A stretch of 64,000 nucleotides of DNA, taken from Emiliania huxleyi CCMP1516. Its lineage: Eukaryota; Haptophyta; Isochrysidales; Noelaerhabdaceae. The position numbers were made by a program, and so were the translations under genes. The DNA is taken from contig NW_005200670.1 in assembly GCF_000372725.1 (NCBI RefSeq), positions 23,076 through 87,075 on the forward strand, written 5' to 3'. Below are positions 40,679 to 52,255 of this stretch, piece after piece. The notes beneath the pieces were generated by a model that saw only the letters and a list, made by a program, of their open reading frames with translations, searched no databases and had not been told where the DNA came from. The first letter of the stretch is position 1. Each line of letters starts with the position of its first letter.

Positions 40679-43600
40679 TCAGACGATCTGGCGGGCCTGC
40701 GTCGCTGACGCTTCCACAAGGTCGTCGCCATTCGACGGCTTCGTCTTTGTCAAGGAGCCGCGGATCGTTAGAGCGAGGGCGGTGACGCGATGCACGCGCG
40801 ACTGGGCTGTCTGCTTGGTCGCGCCGAGCGCCTTTGCGAGCAGGGCGAGCGACACCTGTCGGTGCGGGTCCGCGTGGCAGCCGATGGCGAGGTCGTGGTA
40901 CAGCCCATCGGCAATAAGGTCGCGCGGCGTTACCTCGAAAAAATGCCCAAAGATGCAGCCGTTGCGGACGGCGTCATTCTCGTGCGCCATTACGATCGGC
41001 AGCTTGGCGCGGCGCGCGGCGCGCACCTGCTCTGCGAGCGCCTCGGCGCCATCGCCGGCCCACGTCAACCTGTTCAGGTAGAGCAGCATGTGCGTCGCCT
41101 CGCCGCCGCCTTCTCTTCTCGCGCGTCGAGATAGCGAAGGGAGGAGCGAGGAGAGGCGCGAGGAGCGCGAGGAGCGAGGCAGCGCGGATAGGCGCGAGGG
41201 CGCTGCGTCGGGGATCGAGATGCCGCCAGCCACGGCCGCCGCGACCGAATTGGCGAGCTCTCGCGCCCCGGCGTTCAACGTCGAGGCCCAGAGAATCACC
41301 GGCTTGGGGAAGGCGAGGCCGTCGGCTCGGATCTCGCCCGGGATGCACAGGGGCAGCTCGTCCTCGCCCGCGTACTTTGGCGTCTTCAGCAGTAGCGCCT
41401 CGGCGATGACCTTGAGCGAGACGTGCTGGAAGGCCGCGATCCGATGCCACACCGCCATCGGCCAGCCGGCCTCAAAGATGGCGGCCTGCAGCTCCTCGGG
41501 GCACTCGGACCGCAGCTCGGCGAGTGTGCCCCCGCCCTTGTCCGGGTCTGCCTCGTGGACGAGCACGAGCGGCTTGCCCATCTCCAGCGCGGCGCGGACC
41601 TCTCGCAGGCAGTTCGTCGAGCGCAGGTAGCCCCGCGACAGGAAGCAGAGCACCACCTGCGAGCGACGAATGTACGCCTCCAGCTCTCCGATGTTTTTGA
41701 GGTCGTCGATGTCGAGGAAGATCTCGCAGCCGGGCAGGAACTGCTGCAGCTCGTTCTTGATGACGGCGACGGCGTCCTACACGCAAGGAAAGGCAGGTGA
41801 GGTGCCTTCACCACACACGCAAAGCGGTGGGGCAAGGAAGTGACAAACCTGGCCCGTGCTCCAGACGTGGCTGAGGAAGAGGTGCCACTCCTGGCCGTCG
41901 GCGAGGGTGATGCCGTCGCGCATCGGCTCGCGCTTCGACGAGACGAGCCGCATGGTCTTCACCCTCGAGGCGCTGACCGCCGATATGAGGATGACGGCTA
42001 GCGAGACGGCGAGCATGACTGCGGTGAGGGCGACGGCAAAGGTGGTGGCGCCGCGCGAGGTCTTGTAGCCAACGAGTTCGTAGCACATGTCTTCGTGCAC
42101 GGTGCTGTCGCAGAGCTGCGGTGGCGGGGGGCGGGTGGTGTGAGGTTGCGGAAGTCAAGAGGGAGCGTGGGGGAGCGCGAGGGAGCGCGAGGAATTGCCA
42201 TCGCGGACCTGGATGACCACTCCCGACACGAAGCAGCAGGTGAGGAGCAAGTTGGCGATGCACGCGAGGCAGAGGTCGTCGAAGCGCCGGTAGGGGCGGG
42301 CGAGCGCGAGAATGGTGAGAAACATGGCCGAGACGATGGCGGCGACCACGGTGCGCAGCAACTTCCTCGCGCCGTACTCGTGGTCGATGAAGAGCACCAT
42401 CGAGGTGAGGAAGATCTTGCGGAACAGGTCGAACACCTCCCAGAAGAGGAAGCGGGCAGAGTAGTCCCGCCAGAGGAAGCTCGTCGCACGAGAGAGCGGC
42501 GTTGCGCGCTGCGCAGCCACGGGCTTGCGGACGCGGAGCAGCAGCGCCAGGAAGCCGAGCGGCACGAGGACGGGCCAGAGAGCGAAGTAGGCCCAAAAGT
42601 ACGGCGCGAGTCCCCTCACAGTCTCGTCTTCCCACGTCGGGCCGGCATCGCACGTGAGCGCCAGGTCGGCAAGCAGGTAGCTGATGCGCTGGCCTGTCGC
42701 GTCGTCGTAGCGAAAGGACTCGCACAGCCTCGCACTGAAGATGGAGCGCGAGACGGAGGGAAGCACGAGGTAGAAGATGAAGATCGCCCAGTAAAGGAGG
42801 CGGCCGAGCAGCTGGCGGTCGAAAGCCTGCTTCTGCTTGACATTGAGGACCGCCGCCACCGCCACAATGGCGAGCGACACGAAGGCGACGGCGAGGTACG
42901 GCCAGGTGCCCGCGACGAGCAGCCGCGTGCTCATGGCTCCGATGCAGGGGCCGGGGATGGCAACGTCAAACAGGTCCAGGCTGAACAGCTTGAGCACGTC
43001 GAGCCAGCGCGTAAAGCGCCCGTGGAGGCGGACGCCGTAGACGAGGCCGAGGGCGCTGCTCACCTGGTAGAAGCTGACGAAGACCTTGAACTTGGGCTGC
43101 AGGCCGACCGCGGACTCGATGCGGGTGGCCCGCCTCCGGAGGCGGCGGGAGAAGGGGAGGTGGTGGAGCCGAGCGTAGCTGGCAGCGAGCGCTGCGATGA
43201 CGATGGCAAAGATGGCAAGAACGCCGGCGGAGCGAGCCGTCGAGGGGCAGGCGACGCAGTGCCCCTCGGCTGAGCTGAAGTAGTCCGAGTCCGCGACGCA
43301 GACCTCGCAGAGCGGGCCGGTGTGGCCGGCGGTGCAGTAGGGGTCGTCATCTCCGTCGGTGAGGCGGCGGCCGTGGGAGGGCTGGCCGGAGCCACCAGCA
43401 CATGTCTCTGAGTCACAGCGGTGGAGCTCCGAGGTGGCGTTGGAGGCGCGCCAGTAGCCGGCGCCCACGCCGAGGGACGCGAGAGCGGTGCCGGCGCTGC
43501 AGTTGGCGTTGGGCGGGCACGGCCTGCAGTGCTCGGTCGGGTTCTCAAAGATGTCGTCTGGATCGGCGCTCGAGTCCTTCAAGTAGAAGCCCTCCTTGCA

Positions 43601-46600
43601 GATGGAGCAGGTGACGTCGCCGCTCTTGGAGCTGAGGGGGTGGGGGCAGAGAGTGCACTGCGAGAGGCCCCCGCTCGCCGCGTAGCTGCCCGCCTCGCAC
43701 TCCTCACACGCGGTGGTGGAGGCTGCGTAATTGCCTTTGGGGCACGGCTTGCACGCGGACATGTTGGCCGAGGGGGCGATGCTACCCGGAGCGCACGGCG
43801 CGCACGTGTCGCTGCTTTCCGCACCCTGTGTTGCGCTCGCGGTGCCGGCGGGACAGAGCTCGCACGCGGCGCTCGAGCTGGAGCCGTTGGCCGGGTTGAA
43901 GCTGCCCGCGGGACAGGGCTCCCAGACCATGCGTGTGGCGGCGCCCGCCTCCTCGCAGTAGCCTCCGCGCGGGCAAGGGTCGCAGGCGGAGAGGCCGACG
44001 TCGGGAGAGAAGGAGCCGGCGGGGCAGATGAGGCATTGCGCTTGGGCTGAGAGGGGCTGGTGCTGGCCGGGGGCGCAACGGAGGCAAAATTCCTGGCTGG
44101 GCGCCCCGATGACTGGTGAGTGTCGACCGGGAGGGCAGGGCTGAGGGTCGGCGGTACCCTTTTCGCAATAGTGGCCCCTGGTGCACTGGCCGCTGCAAGA
44201 GGAAGTGGTGAGGCCGCTCGTGTTCCCAAAGTAGCCAGCGGGGCAAAGGTAGCACTCGGGAGCGTTGACGTCGCCCTTCAAGGCGCCCTCGGTCGGCATC
44301 CAGCTGCCCAAGCGGCAGTCCCAGTCTATCGGCGAGTCGGTCTGGATCGTGACACCGTCGTTGCCGGTGAAGGAGGCGTCGCTTATGGAAGAGCGTTGAG
44401 TGAGGACTGACAGGTACAGCACCGAGCCTGACCTAGCCGCTCCGTTGTTGATGAAGTCGACACCCGCGATGGAGAGGGACTCGCTCTTATCCGCGTAGAC
44501 GACGCCGCCCCACTGCGGGTGCGAGGAGAGCGGGGTGGCAGCCGCTCTCTCCATCTCTCGCCCCGCTGCCGTGCTGTGCTGCAGGGCGGCCACTGGCTCT
44601 ATGCGGCGCACCTGGCCAGCCGAGCAGCCGCTCACGGTGGAGTCCAGTATCGAGACCGCCCCGCTGCCATGCGCCCAGACGACGCCGCCGTTCTGCGGTT
44701 GCGAGGAGAGAGCGGGGTGAGGCAGCCGCTCTCTCCATCTCTCGCCCCGCTGCTGTGTGGCGCTGCAGGAAAGTGCGGCTAGCTCTAAGCGGCGCACCCC
44801 TTCCTGGCTTAGGCCAGTAGCCGAGCAGCCCGACATGTTCGAGCTGCTTATCGAGACCGCACCGCTGTTCCACGCGTAGACGACGCCGCCGTACTGCGGT
44901 TGCGAGGAGAGAGCGCGGTGAGGCAGCCGTCGCTCTGTCCATCTCTCGCCCCGCTGTCGTGCGGCGCTGCAGGCTGCTAGCTCTACGCGGCGCACATTGC
45001 CAGCAGAGCAGCCCGACACGTTCGAGCTGGTTATCGAGACCGCACCGCTGTTCCGATACGCGTAGACGACGACGCCGTTCTGCGGTTGCGAGGAGAGAGC
45101 GGGGTGAGGCAGCCGTGGCCCTCTCTACTTCTCACCCCGCTGCCGTGCGGCGCTGCAGGGAGGGCGGCTAGCTCTACGCGGCGCACATTGCCAGCAGAGC
45201 AGCCCGACACGTTCGAGCTGGTTATCGAGACCGCACCGCTGTTCCGATACGCGTAGACGACGACGCCGTTCTGCGGTTGCGAGGAGAGAGCGGGGTGAGG
45301 CAGCCGTGGCCCTCTCTACTTCTCACCCCGCTGCCGTGCGGCGCTGCAGGGGTGCGGCTAGCTCTACGCGGCGCACGAAGTAAGCATAGCAGCCAGTCAC
45401 GGTGGAGCCACTTATCGAGACCGCACCGCTGTTCCTCGCGAAGACGACGCCGCCGTGCTGCGGTTGCGAGGAGAGAGCGCGGTGAGGCAGCCGTCGCTCT
45501 GTCCATCTCTCGCCACGCTGTCGTGCGGCGCTGCAGGGGTGCGGCTAGCTCTACGCGGCGCACAAAAGCAGAGCAGCCTCTGACCGTCGAGCCGATTATC
45601 GAGACCGCACCGCTGTTATACGCGTAGACGACGCCGCCCCCGGCCTGCGGTTGCGAGGAGAGAAGCAGGGTGAGGCAGCCGTGGCCCGCTCTCGCCGGCC
45701 CCGCTTTGTGCGGCGCTGCAGGGGGGTGCGGCTAGCTCTACGCGGCGCACCTCGTCAGCCGAGCAGTCCCGCACGGTCGACTCGATGATCTCGACGTCGC
45801 CTGCGCCCCACGCGTACACAACGCTGCCGAACTCCGCCGTCCTCCCGTTGACGAGGGTCAGCCCCCGCAGGGTGAGGCTGCAGCGGCCCCTGAGGGAAAA
45901 GAGCCCGGTCTCTCCCTGGCCGTCGAGCGTCGCGCCCTCGCCGCTGCTCGCGACCGTCACCTTGATGTTGGATTCGCAGCTGATCTGGCTGCCCAGCTCG
46001 AAGTGCGCACTGGGCGGCAGGAAAATTGAGATGTTGGAAACAGCCCCCTCGATCAGGGAGCGGAGATCGTTCTCGGTTTCCGCGGCGACATAGCCGGGGG
46101 AGAGCGGCGGCAGCGGCGGCGGCGGCGGCGGTGATGGCGGTGTTGGCGGTGGAGGCGGTGAAGGCGGTAGAGGCAGAGCAGGCGGTGACAGCGGCGGCAG
46201 CGGTGACAGCGGCGGAGCGAGAGGCGGTGATGGCGGTGATGGCGGTGATGACGGTGGTGGCGGTGGCGGCGGTGAAGGCGGCCGGGTCGCCCAGCAGATC
46301 TGACGGCAGAGGGAGGCGGGCATCAGAGAGGAGATCAGAAAATGGGGGGAGCGAGAGGGACCAGGGGCGCGCCTTCCAGCCCGACCGGACGTTGATGCCA
46401 TCCGATCGCCACTTAATGACGCCGTCTTTCGCCACCGCGCCCTCCGGCCCCGAAGTGCCGCAGTACTTTGCGCCGTTGACGGTGAGGTAGTCGCATCTGC
46501 AGCCGAATGCGCATCGCTCCACATGAAAGCCGACAGTCTCCAGCTCGACCGGCGGCACGCCGCTGATGGTGCACTCCTCGTTGTCGCCGTAGCCGTTCGG

Positions 46601-47787
46601 GTAGTTTGGCGACGTGGCGCACGAGCCGCCGTCGGTGAGCGAGCACGGGCCGGTGATGAAGTAGCCGCCAGGAAAACCCGGTGAAGGCGGCGGTGGAGGC
46701 ACCAGCGGCGGTGAAGGCGGCGGGGACGGCGGTGAAGGCGGCCGGGTCGCCCAGCAGATCTGACGGCAGAGGGAGGATAGGCATCAGAGAGGAGAAAGAA
46801 GGGGAGCGAGAGGGACCAGGGGCGCGCCTTCCAGCCCGAACGGACGTCGATGCCATCCGATTCCCACTCGATGACGCCGCCCTCCGCCACCGCGCCATCC
46901 GGCCCCGACTTGCCGCAGTACTTTACGCCGTTGACGGTAAGATAGTCGTAGCGGCAATTGTTGCCCTCCACATCAAAGGCGACCATCTCCAGCTCGACCG
47001 GCGGCACGCCGCTAATGGTGCACTTCTCGTTGCTGCCGTAGCTGTTCGGGTAGTTTGGCGAAGCGGCGCACGAGCCGCCGTCGGTGAGCGAGCACGGGCT
47101 GCTGACGTTGACGGTCTGGAGCGGTGCCGCTGGTGTGCCGCATACGTCCTGCAGGAAGATGAGCACAATGCCAACTCGGAGAGCACGCGCGCTGGAGAGC
47201 AAGGGTACGGAGATCGCTGCGTGGCTGCATCCATCCACCCTCTTCTTCCTCACCTGCTGCCCACGCAGCAGCAGCCCACTGCACGCCGCGATGAGCAGCG
47301 CCAGTACGGCCGCACAAGGGTGAAGAACGAGCAGCTCCTCGATCTCTGAATGGGCCGCGATTGTGAAGCTCTCCTCGGGTGAAGGGTCGCTGATCTTGGT
47401 TGCGCGGGAAGGCTCGTCAAAGGAGGTGAACTCGGCGTCGGCCGCGGCGCCGATGTGCTTGAGGGTCGTCGGGCCGGCGGTGCATGAGGCGGCGCCGGTG
47501 GGCTTGGAGAACTTGGTGGGAAAGGAGAAGTTTTGATGGAAGGTGGCGTCCGGCCAGGCACCGAACAGCGCCGCGCCCTCCCAGGTGAGGTCGTCCTCGC
47601 GGAGCAGGAGCTCCGCGGCCTTGTTGGGTTCGCACGAGGCGGACGCCGCGAGGGCGAGCGCCGGCGCGTCGGTCGGGCGCTTGACGCAGAAGTCGGTGCG
47701 GTTGTGCGTGACGATGAGTGCCTCCCCGTCCCACGTAGGCGGGCGAGTGGCGGCTGAGGGCGTCGCGAGAAAAGCGAGGACGAGCAT
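40679..47787 (-). CDS. Large receptor: CUB x2, beta-helix repeats, GCC2/GCC3, multi-TM, cytoplasmic TIR
   Basis: The signal peptide starts MLVLAFLATPSAA at 47787. An N-terminal region with a hydrophobic helix precedes two CUB domains (CSLTDGGSCAASPNYPNSYG; TISGVPPVELE; YDYLTVNGVKYCG), each ending GWK and followed by a Pro-rich linker. Then comes a beta-helix entry (ISCESNIKVTVASSGEGATL), seven short exons each coding GGVVYA.NSGAVSI..S.V.GCSA, and Cys-rich GCC2/GCC3 repeats (CPAGSFSPDVGLSACDPC). About eight membrane helices (44.3-42.2 kb) follow. The last exons (42115-41849, 41776-40679) give EWHLFLSHVWSTGQ joined to DAVAVIKNEL, EIFLDIDDL, VVLCFLSRGY and LREVRAALEMGKPLVLV: a TIR domain. Introns: GC-AG at 46827-46760 and 46372-46300; GT-AG at 42208-42116 and 41848-41777. 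TIR domains signal by assembly or NAD cleavage; surface sensing is inferred. Confidence 0.8.
44512..45780 (-). repeat. Tandem array of seven exon-intron units (~187 bp each) within the receptor
   Basis: Acceptors (CGCAACCGCAG) lie at 45645, 45458, 45271, 45080, 44895, 44693 and 44513, spaced 180-202 bp. Each unit has an ~85-95 bp exon plus an almost invariant intron starting GTGCGCCGCGTAGAGCTAGC or similar and ending CTCTCTCCTCGCAACCGCAG. Exon number could vary between alleles. Confidence 0.85.
46300..47110 (-). repeat. Tandem duplication of CUB exon plus its GC-AG intron
   Basis: The two CUB exons and following introns (GGAAG|GCGCGCCCCTGG to CCGTCAG|ATCTGCTGG) are about 80-90% alike, with a period of about 455 bp. 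The non-canonical donor is kept in both. Confidence 0.8.
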
Positions 47788-48120
47788 ATGCCGGCGATCA
47801 GCAATGCCGGCGATCAGCAATGCCGGCGGAGAGAACAAAAAAATCGGAAATTTTTCGGTGCTGGTAGCCTCCCCAAAACAGGCGCGCGCAGCGCGCCCAG
47901 GGGCGCCGCAGGCGCCCCAAGCGGCGCGGTAGGCGGCGGACAGCAGGTGCGCGAAATTAAACGCCATTTTTGGTTCCGCGGTTTTGCCACTAACATTGAA
48001 ATCCGGTACAAAACGACTTAGCCGAAACAGCTGACAGACAGACAGAGAGCACACACGTTCGAGACGGGGGTGCGCCGACCGCCGTCGCGGACCCAGTAGA
48101 GCTAGATGGTCCCACATGAT
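47788..48120. other. Upstream region of the receptor gene
   Basis: The frame stays open to 48117 with other ATGs (for example 47967), but the ATG at 47787 begins the best signal peptide. AAAATCGGAAATTTTTCGG at 47839-47857 is an AT-rich stretch and the GCGCGCGCAGCGCGCC around 47882 is self-complementary. Either could belong to the promoter. Confidence 0.35.
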
Positions 48121-51100
48121 GCGCCCTTAGCCTCTGAGCTCGTCCTAGACATTTTAGGGAAGCGTGGGCAGACCAGAACGCGGCCACGGCGACGCTCCGA
48201 GGCTGTCAGCAGCGCTGGCGGCGATCGTGGCGACGGCGCCTCGCCGCTGCAGCGGCACAGAATCGAGGAAGTGGCGTTGGTGGCAGCATCAATGAGATAT
48301 GAAGGCGGCCGTAATGCTGGTGGCGCCTTCGAGAGAGATTTTTAGCAAAATATTTGTTTTTGTCGCCTTCGAGGGCGGCGGAGAGGGCGGTAGCAGCGAC
48401 GGCGATCGAGTCATGTGGCAGGGGTGCGAAGTGCACATTGGGCTTTTTGGCCAAAATCGACCAATGAAAATCCGTAGGGTCGCTTAACGGCACCCCCGCG
48501 CGGTGCCGAGCGGCCCAGGGCCGGCCAAGGGACTAAACTGGACGGGACCGTGACCGGTTTGTAGTAGTCTACCCCTCAAAACGATTTCTGACCTCTCCCG
48601 TGGCCCCGGCGGGCCCCGGCGGAGGTCCGGCGCGGCGCTCCAAATCCGCACTTCGCGAGCTTCTACGGGAGTTCACGCGGCCTCTCCGCCTCGTGAGGCA
48701 CACCCCACACTCACCACGAGCCCTGGGACTGTGCGCGGATCTTTGGCCGCGGCGTCCGGAGCTTTGGTTGTCGAATATCGGCCGCCAGCTAGGCCATCGA
48801 GCGAACGTGTCCGGAAAGGCTCTCGGACGGGTCCGGCAGCGGTGCCATGGACCCAGAAGCTCGCCCCGGCGGAGCACTCACGGCTCGACCCCCGCCCCTG
48901 GCCACCCAGACGTGCCCCCGGACCGCCGCAGGAGCGCCGACAGCGGCGATGGTGCTCCGCGACGACGCCCTCCCGACGAAGCCAGATCTGGCGGGCGACT
49001 GGCCGGCGGAGCCCGGCGCCTGAGGACGAGGATGGCCGTAATGGACCGGGACGAGCTCTGGGAGGTTCAGTGTCAGTGAGTATATTGTAGAGACTGACTG
49101 TGTTCACAATATCTTGACTGAGAGCTAAGCCAGGGGAGGCGATGCCGGGGCCGTACAGCAGCTTGATGGTGCTTCGCCGGCGTGCGTCGCCGCCGCCGCG
49201 CCGGCCGCCGCCGGGGCCCCGGTTTGGACTGTGTTTGGGGTGGAGGAGGGGTCCGATGGGCGGCGTGATGGTAGTTTATGGCCCTCCAATCACCCACTCA
49301 CTGCCACCGGCCGTGGGGGCCTCACGGACGTCGCAGTTTATGATTTCAAAGGGTCCTGCCGTCGCTCAGTCCGAACACCTCACTCTGGGGGGCGCGACCG
49401 AGCCCTCCCTGCGCGGACGAGCACATGGTTTGGGACCTGAGCGATGGCAGAGGCCTTCAAAATTGCCCCGTGAGGCCCTGCCGGTTGGGAGTGGTGAGTG
49501 GGGGAAATGAGGACCATAAACAAGCACCATATCCCCCACCGCGACCAGCCCACACACAGCCCAAGCCGCTGCCAATTCCGGCCCCGGTGGCCGCCGGCCG
49601 GGTGGCTACCGGGGCGCACAAACGGTCCCTCACGAACGCCACACGGGCCACCACGGCCCGTTCCGGCGGCCTGAGTGCCGCCCCGCACCCGCCCGACGCC
49701 CTCGGCCAGCCAGCGCCCACTCTGGGAGGCTTCACCGCCGCCAGCGCGCCGAGCGCGCCGCCCTCTCCTCGCGCCGCACGGGCCGTGGCCGCACGCCCGA
49801 GAGGCGGCCCATAAATCGAGTCGAGACGCGCCGCCGGCCGGCCGGCTGCTCGCCCGCCACCCGCCGTGCGCCGCCGCCGCCCCCAGCCCGCACTGGAGAG
49901 GCTCTCACGGCCGCTAGCCGCTGTCGCGTCGCCCGGCGGCTGCGCTGGCAGCAGTGCTCGCGACGGCGGCGCCGAGTTTCCCCGAGCGGAGCACGGCCAA
50001 GGGTCTGAGACGCGGGGAGGGCGGGGCGGGAGGTCCTCGTGGGGGCGTGGGGGCGCGGAGGCGGCGTGCGGGGACGCGCGGAGGGCGGTGGGGGTGTGTG
50101 GGAGGTGGGCGAGGGAGAGCTGAGGCGGCCGGTGGTGGTGGCGGGAGCAGCGGAGGCGACGGCGTCGGAGGGGGTGGGGGGGGAGGAAACGGCGGCGGCT
50201 CTGGCGGAGACGGCGGCGGCGGCGAGGGCCTAGCCTGAGGGGGAGGGGGTGGGGGAGGGGATGAGGAACGGTGAGGGCGGCTGGGACGGCCGGGAAGGCA
50301 ACACAGGCGAGGCGCGGCGCACCTCAAACTCGAGCGAGTAGCGGGAATATCACCCGCTGCTCCGGCGGGAGATTGCTCCCCCGCCGCCCCCTGGGTCACC
50401 CCGAGTGACCTCGCAGCCCACGCCGTGAGGCGCTGCTGTCAGAGGGGTTTATCACCGCCGTATCCACCCCACACTGGCCGCCGAGGGGCCCGGCGGGCTG
50501 AGGCGCGCGAGGCGGCTTGGGCACCCGTGGGTCGGATGGATCCGTCCCGGCACGTTGTCCCGCGGCGTGGCCGTGTAGCTGGCACCGGAGTCATGACGCA
50601 CACGCCTACTTGCGGCACGAGGGAAGGCGTGACGCGTCGTAAACGGCCGAGATGGGCAAACGCGAGGGTCTCAAAAAGCCAGCCCGAGGCTGAAAGGGTG
50701 ACCGCGGACGATGAGGGCGACGATTCATCGCGGCTACTGAGCAGGCAAGGTCCGGACCTACAGGATGGAGGGGCGAGTAGTGAGAGTCGGGACGATATCT
50801 TCGCGTCGGGGGTCGGAAATCGCGTCGGGAGGCCAAAATCCAGATCGGGCGCCGAAGCGCAGTTAGTGTTGGTGTGGCGGTCTCGTCGAGTTCTGGCCCG
50901 CGAGCGTCCTACAGCAGTCGTCTCATGTGATGAGATGGTCGCGGAGCGGTCGCCAGGACCTTGGTAGTGCCTGCATCGCGTGCGCCGGCCCTCGGCGAGC
51001 CCTCCCGAGGCCTCTCACGCCGCCAGCCGGGGGACGGCAGCCGTTGGGATGGTGCCCTCGCAGCTCGCCGGCGCGGCGGGGGTGAGGCGAGTCTCGCCGG

Positions 51101-51240
51101 ATGCGCCCGACAGCGGGAATGGCCGGCCGGCATCCTGCCCGCCACGGCGGCGGCAAGCTGCGACTCAAGGCCGAGCAGGTGCGGCGACTTTTTGCCTTCT
51201 CGACACTCTTGCGAATCCACTCGGGGAAAAGGTGTGTAGA
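48121..51240. other. Three kb of very GC-rich sequence without a recognised gene
   Basis: Open frames occur in all directions because stops are rare at this composition; none has a domain. Short imperfect repeats include GACCATAAACAAGCACCATATC / GGCCCTCCAATCACCCACTC and similar phrases around 49260-49540. G-rich and GGCGGC tracts lie at 50000-50250. It may hold decayed genes or repeats. Confidence 0.4.
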
Positions 51241-51243
51241 CCC

Positions 51244-51384
51244 CATAGCTTAGCAAAGACATACATAGCTTAGCAAAGACAAAGACATACATAGCTTAGC
51301 AAAGACAAAGACATACATAGCTTAGTAAGCTTAGCAAAGACAAAGACGTACATAGCTAGCTTAGCAAAGACAAAGACATACATA
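51244..51384. repeat. 26-bp tandem repeat CATAGCTTAGCAAAGACAAA-GACATA, about 5 copies
   Basis: Units of CATAGCTTAGCAAAGACAAA plus GACATA with a few insertions (TTAGTAAGC, GCTAG). It is an unusually AT-rich island in this window. Confidence 0.9.
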
Positions 51385-51648
51385 ATGGGGCCGCAACGAA
51401 TCGCCAATCGCGCCGAAACGCCAAAAGTCCAAAGTTACCGACGGACGCCGCCGGCGCGCCGCCGGCGTACTGCTCTCCTATTTCGAGGATCACCAACGGA
51501 GTCATGGCCGGCACTCGCAGTCGGCACGGCGTAGCCCCGTTGCTGTCGCTTTCGCCGATGCTGACGCTGCTCATCTGCCCCTCTGTCGATGCTGTCGTCT
51601 ATCAGGGGTCTGGCAATCGGTGCTCCGCCTGGTACCGTGGATCTTGGC

Positions 51649-51880
51649 AAGGGCTGGGAGAGGGGCGGCAAGCGACGGGCGGGTCCGCGACCTTTTGAGC
51701 GCCCATGAGCTCGCCGGGACGTCGCGGATGGCTCGGCGCGCCTCTTCCCGCCAGCGCGGGACGGCCTGCCTACAGGAGGGAGGGGGGGGAGACGGAACTG
51801 AGCCCTAGGTTCGTGATCCTGTCGCCGGCAAGGGCTGGGAGAGGGGCGGCAAGCGACGGGCGGGTGAGCGACCTTTTGAG
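51649..51880. repeat. 56-bp direct repeat, 176 bp apart, next to oxygenase exon
   Basis: GGCAAGGGCTGGGAGAGGGG plus CGGCAAGCGACGGGCGGGT and CGACCTTTTGAGCG occurs at 51649-51701 and 51825-51881 with minor differences (TCCG/GAG). The second copy runs directly into the oxygenase coding sequence. Confidence 0.8.
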
Positions 51881-52255
51881 CGTGTGGTGGTGTACCTCAA
51901 CCAAGACTTCGCCGGCGGGCAGACCGGCTTCTGGACCAGTCACGACGCGCCGGGCAAGAAGGAGCACTGCCGATTCCTGCGCGACTGTGAGGCCAAGCCG
52001 CACGACCTGGTGGTGACGCCCGCGACGGGCATGGCCTGCTGCATGGACCAAAACTTGCTGCACGAGGGGCTGCCCGTGACGGCCGGCGTCAAGTACGTGC
52101 TGCGCACCGACTTTGTGCACGAGCGCGCGCTGCCGGCGCCCCACCCCAAGCTGGCGGGCCGGGGTGGTGGTGGAGGCAATGCCAGCCCGCCCCCTGACGG
52201 CGCGTCTGAGTGGGAACGGCTGTTTGAGACGAGCTGCAAGAATTACGCGGACTAA
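51860..52255 (+). CDS. C-terminal exon of a 2-oxoglutarate/Fe(II) oxygenase (partial)
   Basis: The frame ERPFERVVVYLNQDFAGG, then TGFWTSHDAPGKKEHC, LVVTPATGMACCMDQNLLHE and TAGVKYVLRTDFVHE ends at 52255. This is the second half of a prolyl-4-hydroxylase-like fold: the distal His in LLHEG and the 2-oxoglutarate-binding Arg in VLRTDF are present, while the HxD half is missing upstream. No complete N-terminal part was found in the preceding kilobase, so it is a 5'-truncated gene or the last exon of one with distant exons. Of another subgroup than the oxygenase at 25279. Confidence 0.6.
   Translation, partial: AGERPFERVVVYLNQDFAGGQTGFWTSHDAPGKKEHCRFLRDCEAKPHDLVVTPATGMACCMDQNLLHEGLPVTAGVKYVLRTDFVHERALPAPHPKLAGRGGGGGNASPPPDGASEWERLFETSCKNYAD

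Noticed and set aside
49073-50399. Pro-rich and Gly-rich open frames on both strands
   Set aside because: Mutually overlapping low-complexity frames with no consistent coding signal.
48121-51240. Possible rDNA or tRNA in the very GC-rich stretch
   Set aside because: No conserved rRNA core words or tRNA cloverleaf with GTTCRANNC-type T-arm were identified by eye; a tRNAscan/Rfam run would decide.
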